A stretch of DNA of 64,000 nucleotides from Gossypium raimondii. Its lineage: Eukaryota; Streptophyta; Magnoliopsida; Malvales; Malvaceae. Location: contig NC_068577.1 in assembly GCF_025698545.1 (NCBI RefSeq), positions 930,001 through 994,000 on the forward strand. Direction: 5' to 3'. Positions 25,072-37,110 of this stretch are shown here, piece after piece. Position 1 is the first letter of the stretch. The number at the start of each line of letters is the position of its first letter. The position numbers and the translations under genes are program-made. The notes below the pieces were generated by a model. It saw nothing but the letters and a program-made list of their open reading frames with translations. It ran no database searches and had not been told where the DNA came from.

Positions 25072-26301
25072 CTATTTTACCCCCAAATAATCCTTCAAAT
25101 CACAAGGGAAACATTGGTGTCGCTTCCATGAATTACAATGCATCTTCAACATCTCCAACACCTTTTTTTTAGTCGACGATAATCGTCCCTCTAAATGCAA
25201 CAATGTCACCATCTTCTTCACAGCTCCGTGCATCAACATTTCCTCCAATACCCTTTCCGTTGGGTGAAAATTACATACCTGCCACAAGATCTTAACCCCA
25301 AGTTTAGTGGCTAAATTTGAGACTTGCAATAGGGTTTTTGAAATTACAGGTATCCCTAAACTATGATCCACCATAGCCATCCTTCCTTCTGGTGACTCGC
25401 ATAATAGCTTTATTAAAAGCAGCATTTTCTCGGATTTGGATCGGTTCGAATCGGGTAAAAGCTCGATGAGGATGCAAATGGCGCCGGCTTCGATGGCTTT
25501 TAATCGGCTTTTCTTGGATGATGATAGGATTTCGAAAAGTATTTCGAGTGCGTATGAACTTGCTTTGTTGCATATCCCATCGTAGACTAGTTCTAGTAAG
25601 GATTTGAATAAGTCGATACCTTGATCTTCAATTAAAGAGTTCCAATTAAAGCCGGTTTTGGCTATTTTTCGGAAGATGGTGATGGCGTAAAATCGAGCTT
25701 CGGCGCTACCTCGTTGAAGGATGATCGCTATTGATCTCATTGGATCTGGCTTTGATATCAACTGAAATGATTTTTCGTCTTGTTTCGATAACGGGAGTAA
25801 GTGTAAGATACCTAAAGCTTCCTCGCATGCTTGAAAGCTAACGAAATCGGAATTGTCGAACTGATTGATTAGCATTCCAACAACAGCCTCCACCCCGCCG
25901 GATCGAATGAAATCGGACTTTGTTTCGTCACCTAACTCGACTATTGCTCGGATTTTCTTCATGGAACTTACTTTAAAAGGAGATGATTCGAGGGCGGTGA
26001 AGAGGGAAACCATCTCGTCGTGCTTGATCAACGGTTGCGGCATAGACGATGAAGTGGACGAAGGGGCTACGAGTGTTTCTTTCCATGCAAGAATGAGACG
26101 TTTGAGGGTGTGATTTGGGGTCATATCGAAGCTCTCGACGCATTGCATGGTGGTCGGACATGTCTTCTTGTTGTAGACGAAGAACCATTTCTCGATGTTC
26201 TTCCGCTCGTAAGAGACTCCGGTGACGATGGTGACCGGATCCTTCATGATTTCCATGGAAATGGGGCATCTGAAATCTGGTGGACAATTCATTTTATCCA
26301 T
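25072..26301 (-). CDS. U-box E3 ubiquitin ligase, PUB22/23/24-like
   Basis: Intronless gene of 409 residues. The U-box is at residues about 8-82: FRCPISMEIMKDPVTIVTG, SYERKNIEKWF, TCPTTMQ and TPNHTLKRLI. It keeps the CPI, DPV, TG and NHTL landmarks that bind E2 enzymes. The rest is an armadillo-type helical repeat region (for example IRAIVELGDETKSDFIRSGG, GAICILIELLPDSNRSKSEK and AVKKMVTLLHLEG). Length, intronless structure and U-box wording match the PUB22/23/24 clade, cytosolic ligases that damp immune and drought responses. Which of the three it matches cannot be settled here. Some residues differ from the common form (KKTCPTTMQ instead of CPVTKQ). The ATG at 26301 is chosen because the U-box follows directly. 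A long TA/CA microsatellite lies just upstream. Confidence 0.95.
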   Translation of the reverse strand: MDKMNCPPDFRCPISMEIMKDPVTIVTGVSYERKNIEKWFFVYNKKTCPTTMQCVESFDMTPNHTLKRLILAWKETLVAPSSTSSSMPQPLIKHDEMVSLFTALESSPFKVSSMKKIRAIVELGDETKSDFIRSGGVEAVVGMLINQFDNSDFVSFQACEEALGILHLLPLSKQDEKSFQLISKPDPMRSIAIILQRGSAEARFYAITIFRKIAKTGFNWNSLIEDQGIDLFKSLLELVYDGICNKASSYALEILFEILSSSKKSRLKAIEAGAICILIELLPDSNRSKSEKMLLLIKLLCESPEGRMAMVDHSLGIPVISKTLLQVSNLATKLGVKILWQVCNFHPTERVLEEMLMHGAVKKMVTLLHLEGRLSSTKKKVLEMLKMHCNSWKRHQCFPCDLKDYLGVK

Positions 26302-26363
26302 AGCAAACTACCAATAATATGTGCTTTGATTAAAAACAAAACAAAACATCAAGCAAATGCCAT

Positions 26364-26452
26364 TAATATATATACTTACATGCATATATATATACATATA
26401 TATACATACATACATATACATACATACATATATATATTTATATATATATAAA
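26364..26452. repeat. TA/CA microsatellite upstream of the U-box gene
   Basis: Alternating 'tatata' and 'catacatacat' units, 63-151 bp upstream of the start codon of the minus-strand PUB gene, so within its promoter or 5' UTR. Confidence 0.9.
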
Positions 26453-29279
26453 GAAAAGTGATGGTGAAGATGTATGGTGTAATAATGTTGTCCAATTCGA
26501 CTCTAAACTAAAAGATATGATCAAAAGTCAAAGGTATTGAATATGGAATTGCAAGGAACATGGGAAACTGAGAAATGGGAACCCATAAGTCAGCTAATTT
26601 GCTAATTTTCCGTTTGAATATTTCGATTTTGGATTTAAATTAAATATTAATTTTGGTTTAATTGTGTTATTGGTCCCTACATTCTTTATCCCTTTACAAT
26701 TTAGTTTTTATACATTGAATATTTTTTCTATCAAAATTGATAAACATGTTTTATAAATAGAGAAAAAAATTATTTTCTATATCGAAAACATGAAAATATG
26801 TTTATATGTGTTTGAACCAAAGGTCAAATCATTTAAATTTAAAACTTTTTTAAAATTTTTTCAATTTTACAAACCATTTATAGTGAAAACAATTGAAAAA
26901 CCTTTTTTTTAATCCTCACATTTTTTTATTTTACAAAATTAAATTTAATATTTTTAACGAAACACATTTTCTATAATGTTTTTCGTTTTCAACGAAAATG
27001 GAAATGATTTCTATTTCCTAAAACCAAATGGAACTTTCTTTACTCTTATGATTTGAAGGACCTTACAATTCTAGGTTTACAATTCTAGATTAAATATTTT
27101 TATTTGCTTATTCAACTTTCCACGCATGTAATTTTGGTTTTGGACTGTTTAGCAAAATTAAATTTCAAATGTGTGATGATTGCAAGGATTGAAACCAACA
27201 TTAACCCTTAAATTTTGTTGTTGTTTATAAGTTAAATATAATCCATATACCCTTCATTCACGCCTTACATAAATATTATTAGTATGTATCTGGTAGCCCT
27301 TTAATTTTTTAACTTTAAATAAAGCAGGCTTAGATTTGATTTTGGTCAAAAATTTATTAGATTTGACATTAATTTTAAAAGAAAATGTTGTAAATGTCAA
27401 ATCTTTTAAAATTTTAAATATAATTATATAAATTAATTGAATTTAATTTTTAAAATTGATTATAAATTTTGTTATTATTTTATTGAATTAGGGTTATGCA
27501 TTTTTATGCTATATCTACTCTGTTCGACATTTCTTCATCGTTTTGTCAATTATGTGTGGAATATTTAATTATTAATAAATTTATAGTTGTTTATTTTGAA
27601 ATTTTCCACATTTTCAGCTTTAGAGCTAATTGATTTTGAAAGAGATAATTTAATATGGGAGTTTAGTTTTAATGTTCAATTTAGTATTTTGGATTTTTTT
27701 GTTTCAATTTGATATCAAAATCGAAGATATCATATGACTCGATTAATGTTTGATACATGTCCTAAAAAAACATAAGTGCTTAATTGGAACAAAAATTTCA
27801 GTGTCGAATTGAACATTGAAACCAAACTTAGGTACTTAATTGAGATTAAGAAAACTCAAGTACCAAAATTTAATTGGGACAAAAAAACTTAGATACTAAA
27901 TTGAATATTGAAGTTAAATTAAGGTACCACATAGTATATTAAAGTAGAAAGGGTAAAACTACACTGATCACTCAACTTAAAAAAAGTTATAAAATAGCCA
28001 TTAAACTATTCGAGAGTTTTCATTTAAGTCGTTGGGTTGTTAAGGTTTTTTTTTAAGAAGTCCAACAAGCAGCTCTAAGTAACGATTTAATAATCGATAC
28101 AATGGATCAATACCCATCAATAAGTAGAGCTTACCTTAAATCCTAGTTGATCTAACGAGTGTTGAAAATCAGAGAAAAAAACTATTTGGATTTTGATTCA
28201 TAGATTCATAATATTTAAGGTTATTTCACGAAAAGAACTGAACTATAGAAGAGAAAGGGACACAGAGTTTTCGATTGGTGCAGGCAGTATATAAACAACT
28301 AAGTGACCAATTTGTAACTTTTTCAAGTTGATTGACCAAAATATAAAGTTATTAATAGTTTAGTGAAAGGTAGTTTTCTCCAAACAAATGGCTGACGAAA
28401 ATGACATGAGTTGGATTACCCATACGTTGACAAATGGAACAGTAAGACTTCCTCCAATTTATTCCACTTCCCAAAATTATTAAAAGAAAAATGGTTTTAC
28501 TTTTTCCGAGTGGTTTAAATAATAAAAAAATAAAAAAAACAATTATAAAATTCAAAATTTGAATTATAACCCATTGAATTTCATCTCTAAAAGCTTACTT
28601 TGAGCTGGAAACCAGTGGAGTATTATCATATCTGGTGTTGAGATTGACAACGTCTACTTATGTGTGCTAAGGGAGTTCTTGGATGGGTAATTTTGTATTA
28701 TGTTACGATATTTAATTTCATCGTCATTGTTGTTTTTACATTAACCGTAAGTAAATGTACCGCTCATCCGAATGAACCCTAAATCATTTTTTTTGAGACT
28801 ATTATAACAATCCATATAATTCTGAATTGTCGTAGATTTAGTGTGACATGCTTTTAGTGAATTATCTTAAGCTATTTGGTTGGTATGTAAAGGCAAAAAC
28901 TGTTCCACTTTTAATTTACGATTTATGAAGTTTTTTAACAGTCCATTATTCAAGGTGAATTGTGCTAGAATCAAGCCAAGAAAAAAAAGGATGTGTTCAA
29001 AATTTTAATGTGATTGAAGTTCTTAAGCATGACTATATATTCATCCCCTCTTTTCCCTTCCTCCTCATCTTTGTGAACCTCTTGAATTTCTTGACAAACA
29101 TGACCATCTCCTCCTCCTCTTCATGATCATGATCCTGATCATGATCATGATCACTTTTCTCATGAAGGATTTTATAGCAACACCCACTTTCTTTGGTTTC
29201 TCTTATCCATGCTCCAAATCCTTTGATTCCACAATAGTCATTACTTTGGCTTCCCAAGGGCTATTGATTAACTTTTTTT
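26453..29279. other. Intergenic: AT-rich with two adjacent foldback repeats
   Basis: 26453-27645 is AT-rich with nothing recognisable. A foldback repeat follows at about 27646-27944, abutting a second one of another family at 27951-28376. 28380-29120 is AT-rich. 29122-29156 is a short (ATGATC)n-like microsatellite. No gene is supported. Confidence 0.6.
27951..28376. repeat. Foldback/MITE copy (GGGTAAACTACAC family)
   Basis: The left end 'gggtaaaactacactgatca' and the right end 'tagtttagtgaaaggtagtt' are inverted. Mirror phrases inside are 'tcatttaagtcgttgggttg' and 'ttgtaactttttcaagttga'. Related copies are at 34629-34946 (truncated), 37520-37619 (end only) and 48270-49061 (interrupted). Confidence 0.7.
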
Positions 29280-29880
29280 CACAATCTCTGGTGTCATTTA
29301 TCTTACTATTACTCGTCTAGACATTGTCTATGCAGTTCATTAGGTCAACCAGGTCATGACAACTACTCAAAGTACTCATTATATTGTTAATATATATTGA
29401 CTTCTTACACTATGTCAAAGACAATTTGTCTCATGGTCTTCATCTTTCAATAAATTCTTCTCTTGAACTACAAACTTATTCTAATATTAACTAGAGCGGT
29501 GATCCTATAGATCTACGTTCCATTACTAGTTATTGCATATTCCTCAGTGATTCTCTTACTTCTTAACAGGGTAAAACATAGATGTTAGCCTACTACTCGA
29601 GCATTGAGAATGAGTACCATGTCTCTGTTGACACTATTGTTGAATTACATTGGCTTCATTGGTTGCTTGCATATTTGAATGTTCCTCAGACAATTGCTAT
29701 GTCTATGCACTATGACTCTCAGTGCCAGGCAAGTGCTCACAATGTCTTCCATGAGCGAACAAAACATATAGAGATAGATTGTCATTTCACTCATACCATA
29801 CGTCATCTTTTCATTGGATCATCTAACTAGCCTGCTGATTTTTTCACGAAGCAACATTTTTCCGGCCGCTGTCATACTTC
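29280..29880 (+). mobile_element. Ty1/copia relic (RT end and RNase H)
   Basis: Frame-broken remains of a copia polyprotein. 'YLTITRLDIVYAVH' and 'VMTTTQSTHYIV' (about 29297-29390) correspond to the end of reverse transcriptase. From 29582, ENEYHVSVDTIVELHWLHWL and VFHERTKHIEIDCHFTHTI, followed by 'PADFFTK', are the RNase H domain. Multiple stops and frame changes make it inactive. No LTRs were seen. Confidence 0.85.
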
Positions 29881-31365
29881 AGTGAACAAAACCAGACTAG
29901 TTTTGACTATACCATCTTAAATTCAGGGAAGAATGCCAAGAAAATTTTGGAGATACTGCATATTAGTGATTGATTACAATTAAGATTTGTTTGTAATTTG
30001 ATTTCCATTAGAATAATTGCGTTGATCTAGTGTCCCTTTTATGTCTTAACATGTACTATGTGTATAAATACATAAATAGCAATGTACAAACAATACATTT
30101 GTATCGAGCTAACAAAGTTATTAATGCATTCATAATCTTCTCTCTTCCGCTTCGCTCCTTCTGCTTCTAGCATGTTGCTTCTGACACAAGGAAACATTAT
30201 CAATTTCCAGTTATCTTTCTTGGGTGGAGAAGGTGTTATGTCTCTTGATTCTTGCCAAGCAATTATCTGCAGGTCTTGTATGTGGTAGGTACAGAACCCG
30301 ACTTTCGGGATTGACCCGATCCAACCTGAAAAACACCACACAAGAAAAGCATACATTATCAATCTCATGGAACCCAAAGGGATGCTTTCCAACCAAAACA
30401 ATGAATTCTTTTTGCATTTTTGGGGTATAACAAAGGATGAACTCATCCGCTTTACGGTTTAAGACTAATCCTGTTGAGGTTCGAGTGGCATTCAAATAAA
30501 GTCTTTCCAACAAAATCATCACAAAATAACGTACTCATAGTTAAGGAGAAAGTGATGAAGAAAAATGGCTATTTCAAGCTTGGCAAGATCATTTCCGGGG
30601 CACAACCTACTTCCTGCTCCAAAGGGAAGGAAAGTACTTGCTTTGGCTGCATAATCCTACACCACATTTTTAAATTAGTTTTTAATTAAATAGATTATTT
30701 TTATATATGCTTTATGGTTGATGAATATATACATATATAGAAAAAATAAACATTAGTTAATTTAATATAAAAAATATGAAAAAGCTTAATTTATGAAATT
30801 TTACATCCCATCGAGAAAGATTAAATTCTTTTGGATTTGGATAAATTTGAGGATCCAAGTGAATGCTTCTGAACCACACTAGGATTTTCCATCCTTTGGG
30901 TATCACATAACCTGAAAAGTCGAGAAATTTATTCATGATGCCATGCTATTAAAAAGTTGTCAAATTCAAAATCTAAATGTTACTTTATCCCTAAAAAGGA
31001 TTACAATATACTTACCGTTTATACTAACATCTATTAGTGCCTCACGGAAGACCGTCAACGAAAATGTTACCAAGCGAAGTGTTTCATCAATCACCTTCAA
31101 AAATCAAATTAATGGACTAAAATGAAAGGTTCTAAATTATACTCTCCATATCATTAAAAAAATCACTCATGTAAAATTCACTCAAATAACAACACAAAGA
31201 GGTACCTTAGAAAGATATTTCATTTCCCTAATTTCCATTAGGGTTAAACCCTTTTTGGTTGTTGATCTTTCTTTCACTATCCTTTCTTGCTCTGCCTGTA
31301 ACACATTACTTTTACTGCCTAAGTGCTAGCTCTATAAATGTCCAAAGACTTAATTACTTTAAAGG

Positions 31366-31686
31366 TTAATATAACCTTTTGTTCTTAAATTTGGCAATTA
31401 AGTCCACTTTGGTACTAGCATTTTTTTATTCAGTTTAATCCTTAAATTTGAATTCCATCAAAATTCGATGATGTAACCGAGATTGTGGGACATCATCCCC
31501 TAGAAATTTTTAAGTGATGGTGTGGCACAATCTCAAAATATCACATCATCAATCTTTTACATTCACCAAGCTTTGGGATCAAAAAGGCTTGACTACCAAG
31601 CTCAAGATCAAAGTGGACTAAAAAAGAACATGGGTGTCAAAATGGACCTAATTATCAAGTTCAAGGACTAAAAGTTATATTAACCA
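31366..31686. mobile_element. MITE in intron 3 of the P450 pseudogene
   Basis: Inverted ends GGTTAATATAACCTTTTG and CTAAAAGTTATATTAACC, with longer mirrored arms ('ggcaattaagtccactttgg' and 'ggacctaattatcaag'). The flanks 'attactttaaa' and 'attatttaaaa' are only approximately alike, so the target duplication is uncertain. Confidence 0.7.
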
Positions 31687-33478
31687 TTATTTAAAAAAAA
31701 GGTTACAACATGTAAAATAATCTATACCTTTGCTTTTTGCAGGAAATGAGGGTGTTGTTGGAGGAAAATAGTGGCCCACATTGTGGTATGGGCGGAAGAT
31801 TCATGGCCTGCATTCAGATACATTAACATAATGTCAATGATTTCTTCATCCTCCAATGTTTCACCTTTCTCGTCTTTCACTTCCATCAATGCATCCAACA
31901 TGTCTTCCTTCTTTAACCACTTCTCTGTTTTCCTCTCATTTCTTCTCTCATTCACCACCGATTGGAATACTGCCACTAGCTTTTTCCGAGCCTGAATTGG
32001 CCCAAACAAACAAAATCCCATTACTATATATACATGTAGCTTATGATAATTAATTGCTGAGAATTTGTGAGAAGAAATATAATCAACACGAGATAAATTA
32101 AAATAATAACATTTAAGGTGGTTCAATTCCTCTACATTATTCATTATGCTCTTAGCTGCAAACCTTTCTCGTAAAAATAAAAATTTTTAGGGGACTGTAT
32201 CAGTGAATATTGACAAATCTACTACCAGTCCACTATTAACATGCTTAAAGTTGATTTTCATCTCGTTCCATTGTAGATGTTAAAACATGAATATCACCAT
32301 TACTTTCATGGATGTTGAATACACCCATAAACACTTCGCCCCCACAAAATTTGTTATTTATTAGTTATTTTAATAATTTCAATGTGCATATGACCTATAA
32401 AATAAACAAATGATATATGGACATCTTTTTAAAATATTTTAGTGTTTATTTATAATGTATAACTACCTTCTTTATTTTTAAAAAACTAAATATATGAGGG
32501 TAAAATAATAATTTTAAAGTATCAAACAGAGTGGAATGGAGCAAGCAAATATTATAATTACAAAAAAAAAATGCTATACCTATACATTTGGAGCAGTGTG
32601 AAATCTATTCAGGATTTGCCATTCATGCTATGCAGTGCAGTGTGTTTAGCTTACTTTTTGTCTTATGTTACAGTATCTAATCCGACTATTATCACTTTTT
32701 TTACACTAATCGAAACTAAATGCATCGCCCATCCAAACTCAGAATTAATAATCTTCACATGCATGCAATTGAAATATAAGAAAGTACTTAAAAGAAATCA
32801 TGCATCACCTTGAGGGCTTTATAGTAAGCAAATCCAGGGACATTGATAGCCATGGATCTAACTCCATGGTTGAGATCGGTATATTCCTTCTCTAATGCTG
32901 CCATTACCTCTTCACTTTCCGAGCTAAGAAAAATGAACATTATGATCCTAAAAGTGAGCATTCGGAGATGAGTCAAGAAGAACTCCATTTCTCCCATTTC
33001 GGACCATTTTTCCAAGCTACATACCACGTTTTCTTCGATGTACGGGATGTAAACGGACAACGCTTCGTGTCCATTAATGGAAGCCGCTGTCAAGTGGCGG
33101 AGACGCTTGTGTTCGTAGTAAGAAATGCCGATGAACGATTTCTTGCCGATGAGTTCCAAGGTGGAAGTAGGCCATCCCGGCTTGAATGCATCGTCGTCGT
33201 TTAATACCCTTTTGCATGTTTCGGGCATGGTAACGATTACACTTGGGTTCCCAAACATGAAGGCCAGTGTGTCCGAATCTGCATTAATTGTTTTATTTTA
33301 TTTCTATCAAAAAATTAAAAAAATATATATGTACAAAAAACTCCTTAAACTATTACACTTTCTTTAAATAAGCCCTAACTTATTACTATAAAACTTACGT
33401 GACGACAAAAGTGACTTAAGAAGGCCAGCCTCTATCATTCAATCGAATTAAGAAGCAAATAAAAGATCGATATGGAAA

Positions 33479-33788
33479 TAGAGGTGTGATTGAGTCTAGA
33501 TGAACTCGAATACTGATAAGCTGAAGCTTAATTTAATATTTGAAGCTCAATATTATATTTAAACTTGATCGAACATTTATTTTTAAGGTCGAGTTAAATA
33601 TGATCAAATTACTCAAGTTTGATTAAGTTTATTTATCAATTTTCATACTCGAGTTCAATTAAGATTCGTGAGCTGTTTAGGTTATTACTAAGCTTGAGCT
33701 TGATTCGATGATTACTAAATCATGTTTGATTTTTTTACGAGTTAAACTCGTATAGCTTACGAATACATGTATCTTATTTACACCCTTA
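33479..33788. mobile_element. hAT-like repeat in intron 1 of the P450 pseudogene
   Basis: The left end TAGAGGTGTGATTGAG and the right end CTTATTTACACCCTTA are imperfect inverted repeats. The interior has the 'gctcgag/aagcttgagctt' wording of the family seen at 2861 and 23870. The right end stops one base short of exon 1, so the intron's GTAAGGGTGTAAAT donor region is largely repeat sequence. No matching 8-bp flank was found. Confidence 0.55.
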
Positions 33789-34254
33789 CCTCGAAACGAA
33801 GGAACCAATGAAAGAATCGGGATCGTTGGACCTGAAAGCTCGGAGAAAAGACCACATGTTGCCGACGAAAGGCCACCCCAAATCCCCGGGGCGGCAAAGC
33901 GTGCCGTTTATCGCCCAACTGGGTTTCGTAGACCGACCAATTTACTCTCCTAAGGACCCATTTTAAACCACCTAATATCGCTAAGACTGCGATCATCATC
34001 CACATCGGACCCATCATGTCCATTGCTGGTCTGAGTACTTTACTGCTGCACACTCACTTCTCTCAATGAAATGAAATGGGTCTCGCTACTTAAAAAAAAC
34101 TCTCAAATCGCTTTAAAAGCAAGAGTATATTTTTTTTTTTTGAACAAAAGCTTTAAAAGCAATAGTAAGATGAAGCACTTGGGGAACGTAAGGACAGTGA
34201 CGTGGAGAAAAGAAAGCAGTTGGTAAATAAATAAAATTTTACTTTTACTGCAAG

Positions 34255-34295
<41 letters not shown>

Positions 34296-34628
34296 ACTTT
34301 AGTTGAAATGAACTTTTAGTTGACATCATGTTGCAATTAGAAGTTTGATCTTTAGATGTTATTTGCGTCTTTCCTTAATTAAAAAAACATAAAAATTAAT
34401 ATAATTAAATATTTATACTTAGTCATGCGAGTTAAATAAGACAGTAAGGGTTTCTCCTACCTTCATAAATGGTCGAAGGTACGATCCTCTCATTGGGTAT
34501 GAATCAACTTTAAAGCTCATGGCCAGTGTCTACCTTTTAATAAGCCTATATAATGCCGATGATTAATCACTCGGCTTGCTCTAGTGGATACCTTGGGAAA
34601 CAAAAAATATATATTTGTATTTATTTAA

Positions 34629-34946
34629 GGATAAACTACACCCAATGTCACTAAACTATTAATAAGTTTATGTTTTAATCACTCAACTTCAAAAGGTTAC
34701 GAAATGGTCAAATTGTTCAAAAATTTTCATTTAAGTCACTAGGCTATTACAAATGTTGTTGTATGGCGTCCTTTGTTCGCGTTGTCTACATCAATCAGAA
34801 GCTCTCTTTCTTCTTCTCTTCTATAGTTCAATTTTTTCATGAAACAACTTTGAACGTCACAAATTTGCGAACCAGAACCAAAATCAAAACAACTTTCTTT
34901 TTTTATTTTCAACATTAACTGTCAGATGAACTTGGATCTAAGATAA
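34629..34946. repeat. Foldback copy, right part missing
   Basis: Starts 'ggataaactacacccaatgt' and continues like the family at 48270-49061 ('tcatttaagtcactaggct', 'aacaactttgaacgtcacaa', 'ctgtcagatgaacttgga'). The match stops at 'ctaagataa' where SINE sequence begins. Confidence 0.65.
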
Positions 34947-35035
34947 ATAGGAGAATAATGCGCTTTAGCGCACTTAAACTCACATCCTTCTACATTAGCA
35001 TCAATGCACATATCAATCGAGCTAACACTCAATTA
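34946..35035 (-). mobile_element. SINE copy truncated at its 3' end
   Basis: On the minus strand: 'gagtgttagctcgattga' (A-box-like), 'gcattgatgctaatgtaga', then 'gcgctaaagcgcattattct'. It lacks the 3' part and the tail. It adjoins the broken end of the foldback repeat at 34629-34946. Confidence 0.65.
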
Positions 35036-35664
35036 ACAAAATTGATATTAATCGTTAATTTAATTGATTAAACAAATATAATGGAGAAGAGTTTTCTAAA
35101 ACAAACAGGGTGAGCTTGCCGTCTATGTTGGCACTTTGGTTGATTATTTGAGGTTTTTGTCTTTACAATCAACACCAAACCTGCAAACCATATACAATAT
35201 CTTTTCTTTTGTCTCATCTCTTAACATGTACGGTTTCAAGGTTAATGCATATATATATATATATATATATATAATAACTACTAATTTGAATTTTATTATT
35301 TTTATGAAATGTTAGTGCAAATTAAAAAGTGATTTAATATGATAAGAGTTTTTGGGTTTCTGTTATTAAATAAAGTATGAACAAAATATGCGTAGAAACA
35401 TAAGCAACAAATTTCTAATCAATGATTAAGTAATTAGAAATTAAAATTAATATGCAGAAGTTAAATATTAGGATTCTTGTCCTCCAATTTACATATACGT
35501 AACTTTTCTGACATCTCATCTTCAAAAAAAAAGGGAATTTTCTAAAAACACGTATCTGCTAATTTGGAAGATCAAAATCATAAGGCTTGGATATTTCAAC
35601 ATGTCACCAGATTTAAGTATGCTTCTACGTCTAGTTTTATTCTTAATTATCTGATCATATTTGT

Positions 35665-35815
35665 TCTTTTTAACATAATACATAAAACTACCTATATCAT
35701 CTTCCCAACCCATAAATAGGAGGATAATGGCTTCAATGGGCTCGAACCCATGTCTTTTTGTATTGACAACAATGTCTATGCTAATCGAGTTAAAACTCAA
35801 TCAACAGTTTGATGA
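35665..35815 (-). mobile_element. SINE copy
   Basis: On the minus strand: head 'gagttttaactcgattagc', B box GGGTTCGAGCCC, 'cattatcctcctatttatgg' and 'gttgggaagatgatatagg', ending near 'cattatg...ttaaaa'. Full family layout, with poor tail. Confidence 0.75.
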
Positions 35816-37110
35816 TTTAATTACATTGTAATTAGGTTCGATGATTTGGGAAACAAGGATTATACCTTTATGTTTAAGAATTCATGTTTGAGGAAAAATA
35901 GGATCAAAGTCGTTATAATTGTTAGCACCTTTTTTGGATTTGGGTTGATATGGAGGGCCTGGAAGAAGATAAGATCTGCAAGAAGTATAAGGGTGGACTA
36001 TGGGGACTTGAAATTTGATATATAATGAGTTTGTTTTGTTTTGGGTTCAACTAATTTGGGTTGGGCTTGGAAGATATATTTGGGTTTGGGTTTGAGAATA
36101 AATATTAGATAAACTGTATTAGTAGTCATTCAATTATTAATTTATTTATGTTTTGGTCACATAATTATAAAAATTTTCAATTTAATCACTAACGGTATTG
36201 ACATTTGACATCTTAGTCACTTAGACCTTCGTTAAATCATTAAGAAAATACTAACATGACATTTTTATTGACATAATAATAAATTTAGCTCTTCAATGTT
36301 TACAGATTCTATCAATTTGGTTCTAATTCTAAAAATTCAACAAATTTAACTCTCAATTTTACACATTCTATCACTTTAGTTCTAATTAAAATTTTCATAT
36401 GTTAAATCCAATCATTGATGCAATGATAAATGACTTGCATAACTTAAGTTCTTGATGGAACTAAATATCGAATTCGAATTTGGACAAGTCCTTACCCTAC
36501 CCTAAGTGAACAACAACAAAAACAAACACTTGCATATTGCATACAAGAAATCTTTTTCACAACTTGTGTTCCTATCAATTAACTAGTGTTAGATGCAATG
36601 GTAAGGCACATAACATTAAGGTTTTCAAAACAGAAATGATGGTCAAACCGTTCAAACCAACGTTTCCCAGTTCAACAAGTTTGACCGGTTCAATTGAATA
36701 AATTATTAAAAAAATAAAATAAATAAATTTAGTTTAACCGGTTCAACTGATTCGCGAGTCAACCAGTTCAATCCCTTTTTTTCAGACAGATGTCCTGATT
36801 GATTAGCTATTAAATCAGTCTGACCAGCTGATCCAGTCCAATTCTAAAAACAGTGCATGAGACTCCCACTAATTAGTCTTCATAAACCGAATAAAAAAAA
36901 ATTCTCCCTATCATAGAATTTGATTGGCGATACTACACAGAATCCATTGTGCATGAAAGAAATTTGCAAAGCATGCATTGATTGAAAACATTATGTAAGG
37001 TTCTATATAGCAAATTAATCAACTTCAACTGAGAAATTGGCAGTTTGATCAAATCCAAAATGTACAAGTTACAACAAACACAGTGAACAACAGCACTTCT
37101 AATGCTTAGG

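Larger units (their letters stand above)
30211..34023 (-). pseudogene. CYP88A-like cytochrome P450 (ent-kaurenoic acid oxidase), frameshifted
   Basis: Eight exons on the minus strand: 33790-34023, 32809-33278, 31728-31991, 31206-31295, 31016-31094, 30805-30911, 30535-30656 and 30211-30325. This is the exon count I recall for CYP88A. The product in intact plants is an ER-bound P450 making GA12 from ent-kaurenoic acid in gibberellin synthesis. Seen: an N-terminal membrane anchor, I-helix NAGHESSAHTTMW, K-helix [13 protein letters not shown], heme loop [15 protein letters not shown] and a complete C-terminus. Two lesions break the frame. After HALPP in exon 1 an extra C (near 33894) shifts the reading frame. 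At the start of exon 2 about 11 bases are missing after FGHTG (near 33261), before the conserved FMFGNPSV. The two do not compensate (net -10). Exons 2-8 are otherwise open and their phases agree, so the loss looks recent. A sequencing or assembly error could explain the first lesion, less easily the second. Confidence 0.85.
34024..37110. other. Intergenic: microsatellites, SINEs, foldback remains
   Basis: Includes an (AT)n run at about 34259-34293, an unassigned repeat at about 34440-34605, a truncated foldback (34629-34946) apparently cut by a SINE (34946-35035), an (AT)n run at 35249-35273, a further SINE (35665-35815) and a diverged foldback-like stretch at about 36113-36250. The rest is AT-rich with nothing recognisable. 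The first about 250 bases should hold the promoter of the P450 pseudogene. Confidence 0.6.

Noticed and set aside
29033..29257. Minus-strand open frame with Asp/His/Glu repeats
   Set aside because: The repeats come from an (ATGATC)n-like microsatellite and a CTC-rich run; it overlaps the edge of a copia relic.
18550..34023. Receptor kinase, U-box ligase and P450 as a functional cluster
   Set aside because: Unrelated families on both strands, kilobases of repeats apart; co-location alone gives no evidence of joint function.
34024..34053. Earlier in-frame start for the P450 (10 more residues)
   Set aside because: It would start at GTG, not ATG; the ATG at 34023 gives the expected short N-terminus before the membrane anchor.
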